Positions 39,038 to 40,197 of a DNA stretch of 40,197 nucleotides are shown here, piece after piece. The notes under the pieces are model-generated. The model did not search any database. It was not told the DNA's origin and worked only from the letters and a program-made list of their open reading frames with translations. Position numbers and translations under genes: made by a program. This stretch comes from CAYPEK01 sp964409645. GTDB lineage: Bacteria; UBP15; UBA6099. The DNA is taken from positions 1 through 40,197 of the forward strand of contig CAYPEK010000031.1 in the NCBI GenBank assembly GCA_964409645.1. Direction: 5' to 3'. Position 1 is the first letter of the stretch. Every line of letters begins with the position of its first letter.

Positions 39038-40197
39038 TCAATGGTCCGGTAGGACATCCACGTCGAACGTGATATTTTCGGGCGGAACCGAAAGTCGGTA
39101 AGCCCCGAAAGAGTCGTTTTCGAGGATGTCGACACTGGAATCGAGCAAGAACGGCTCAATCTCCTTGCGCAGACGGGATATGTACTGCGCTGGGTTGTCG
39201 GATGTGATATCGGCTTTGCTGACCCACCCGAGTCCATCTTTCTTGATCTGGACACCCATCTTCAGGAGAATCTCAAAACTCCGATTGGTGATGGATGTCT
39301 GCTTTCCGTTTATCACGATATGCGTTCGTTTCTTATCTACGCGCCCATCGAAGTGGAAGCGATCCTTGCACTTGAATGTGGACTTCTGCTGAATCGGAAT
39401 CGGTTCAGTCTTCGGGGATTGGATCGCAGTTGCGGGACCGGTTTCTGCCTGAGCCGGTTTTTCCGGCACCGACACTTCCACCTCTTCACTTTTGTGTGCG
39501 CGAGCATGGAGCGCCTTGGCCAGCCGTTCCGGGATAATTCGTGAAAGGCTCATCAGAGGAACCGCTTTCAGTGCATCCAGATCGGTAATCCCTGATCCGA
39601 CAAGCTTAGAGATTTGGTTTCGCGTCAGACCTTTCTGCCGAAGCTCGGCAAACGGAAGTCCTTCTTCAACGACACCGAACAGAAGCCGCCGTGAAATCTT
39701 CTCGTAATGCTTCACCTGAAGAGCGTCGACGTCCATGACACCGGCCAATCCGGCAATGGCGTCCACGATCCAGCTTATGCCGCCGGAGACTCGTTCGACC
39801 GTGCCGGACGACACGTTGAATTTATCTTCGATATCGCCAACCGGGACTCCCTGAACCCAGTCGTGCATGACGAGCCCGACTTTCATTTCTTTGATCGCGT
39901 CGTAGCTGCGCTCGAGCGGGTCATCGATCATTTTGCTGAACATGGACCTCGCACAAGGGTCAAAGAGCATGTTGATTTTCGTGTGGTATCCACACTCGTA
40001 CTGCTCCCGCGTGGCCATGTTGATGAAATAGTCCTTCGCGTTTTTAGTACGGGCGGCGACATAGAGAATCTCGATCTCCCGCGGCGAGCGTGTTTTCACA
40101 GATCGAAGCCAGTTTATCAGTGGCCAAACCGCCTGAAAACTCTGCGGATGGTGGCGATTTCCTTGCTGATGACGGTTCGGCTGCATTTGAGAAATTG
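39038..40197 (-). CDS. Hel308/Ski2-like helicase C-terminus fused to OmpR-type winged helix (5' end missing)
   Basis: The frame is open to the window edge; ATG 40186 is probably not the true start. Residues about 36-150 (counted from that ATG) match the winged-helix and ratchet domains of Hel308-type helicases (EIEILYVAART, KVGLVMHDWVQGVPVGDIED, VERVSGGISWIVDAIAGLA). Residues 160-228 are the helix-hairpin-helix domain (EKISRRLLFGVVEEGLPFAE, ITDLDALKAVP). The motor domains lie outside the window. After a Pro/Glu-rich linker (232-270), residues 286-368 look like an OmpR/PhoB effector domain: VINGKQTSITNRSFEILLKM, GWVSKADI, YISRLRKEI, FGAYRL. Hel308 helicases unwind stalled forks; fusion to a sequence-specific DNA-binding domain is unusual. 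The first 20 residues look out of frame. Confidence 0.78.
   Translation of the reverse strand, partial: ISQMQPNRHQQGNRHHPQSFQAVWPLINWLRSVKTRSPREIEILYVAARTKNAKDYFINMATREQYECGYHTKINMLFDPCARSMFSKMIDDPLERSYDAIKEMKVGLVMHDWVQGVPVGDIEDKFNVSSGTVERVSGGISWIVDAIAGLAGVMDVDALQVKHYEKISRRLLFGVVEEGLPFAELRQKGLTRNQISKLVGSGITDLDALKAVPLMSLSRIIPERLAKALHARAHKSEEVEVSVPEKPAQAETGPATAIQSPKTEPIPIQQKSTFKCKDRFHFDGRVDKKRTHIVINGKQTSITNRSFEILLKMGVQIKKDGLGWVSKADITSDNPAQYISRLRKEIEPFLLDSSVDILENDSFGAYRLSVPPENITFDVDVLPDH

Larger units (their letters stand above)
35937..40197. mobile_element. left part of an integrated element at tRNA-Asn
   Basis: The recombinase gene starts the element and ends within the tRNA, the usual arrangement of an integrase next to its attachment site. 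The following genes (sigma54-type activator, helicase fusion) and TAACGG repeats are unlike the chromosomal part. The second attachment site, which should repeat a stretch of the tRNA 3' end, lies beyond the window. No conjugation, phage structural or transposase gene is visible in the part seen, so the type of element is open. Confidence 0.65.

Noticed and set aside
38782..39255. Minus-strand frame of 157 codons downstream of the helicase gene
   Set aside because: It overlaps the helicase 3' end in another frame, its terminator and the iteron array.

Overview
This is bacterial DNA, probably from an uncultivated diderm lineage. The coding regions are GC-rich, genes mostly carry purine-rich Shine-Dalgarno (SD) sites, sigma70-like promoters are recognisable, and neither tRNA encodes CCA. 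There are lipoproteins, a Rex redox repressor, a DUF2341-containing giant surface protein with a FlgD-like C-terminus, a fused Memo/AMMECR1 protein and cyclic-di-GMP components. That mix suggests a candidate-phylum or deltaproteobacteria-like genome. I cannot name the taxon from sequence alone.

Left part (1-13 kb): the end of a CgeB-type glycosyltransferase; tRNA-Leu(GAG) behind a perfect consensus promoter; rex; a secreted Cys-rich FGE-like protein followed by an HD phosphohydrolase; a GT39-like membrane glycosyltransferase; a small exported protein; a B12-type radical SAM enzyme; a membrane protein/winged-helix regulator pair; a SRPBCC protein with a Memo-AMMECR1 lipoprotein; a CheW protein containing a CZB domain; and a glycerophosphodiester phosphodiesterase. 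A shared CAAAG-type site lies upstream of both the radical SAM gene and the regulator operon, so those genes probably form one regulon.

Middle (13-33.5 kb): one 17.6-kb gene encodes a secreted protein of about 5,880 residues built from tandem repeats, a PD40-like propeller region and a FlgD-like C-terminus. Upstream of it lie an AT-rich gap and a lipoprotein gene (Big2-like and LamG-like) whose leader contains a class I cyclic-di-GMP riboswitch (GEMM). This looks like a cell-surface or adhesion locus under second-messenger control.

Right part (33.6-40.2 kb): two short-chain dehydrogenase genes are separated and flanked by 7-bp-periodic intergenic repeats, then comes tRNA-Asn(GTT). A large serine recombinase ends inside that tRNA gene, antisense to it, which marks the left end of an integrated element running off the window. 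The element carries a sensor-less sigma54-type AAA+ activator and the C-terminal part of a Hel308/Ski2-like helicase fused to an OmpR/PhoB-like winged helix. Between these two genes are six TAACGG-type repeats at an exact 11-bp spacing, the geometry PhoB-family domains use for tandem binding. A smaller cluster of the same motif sits near the recombinase 3' end. The helicase-winged-helix fusion plus the 11-bp iteron array is the best candidate here for an undescribed system.
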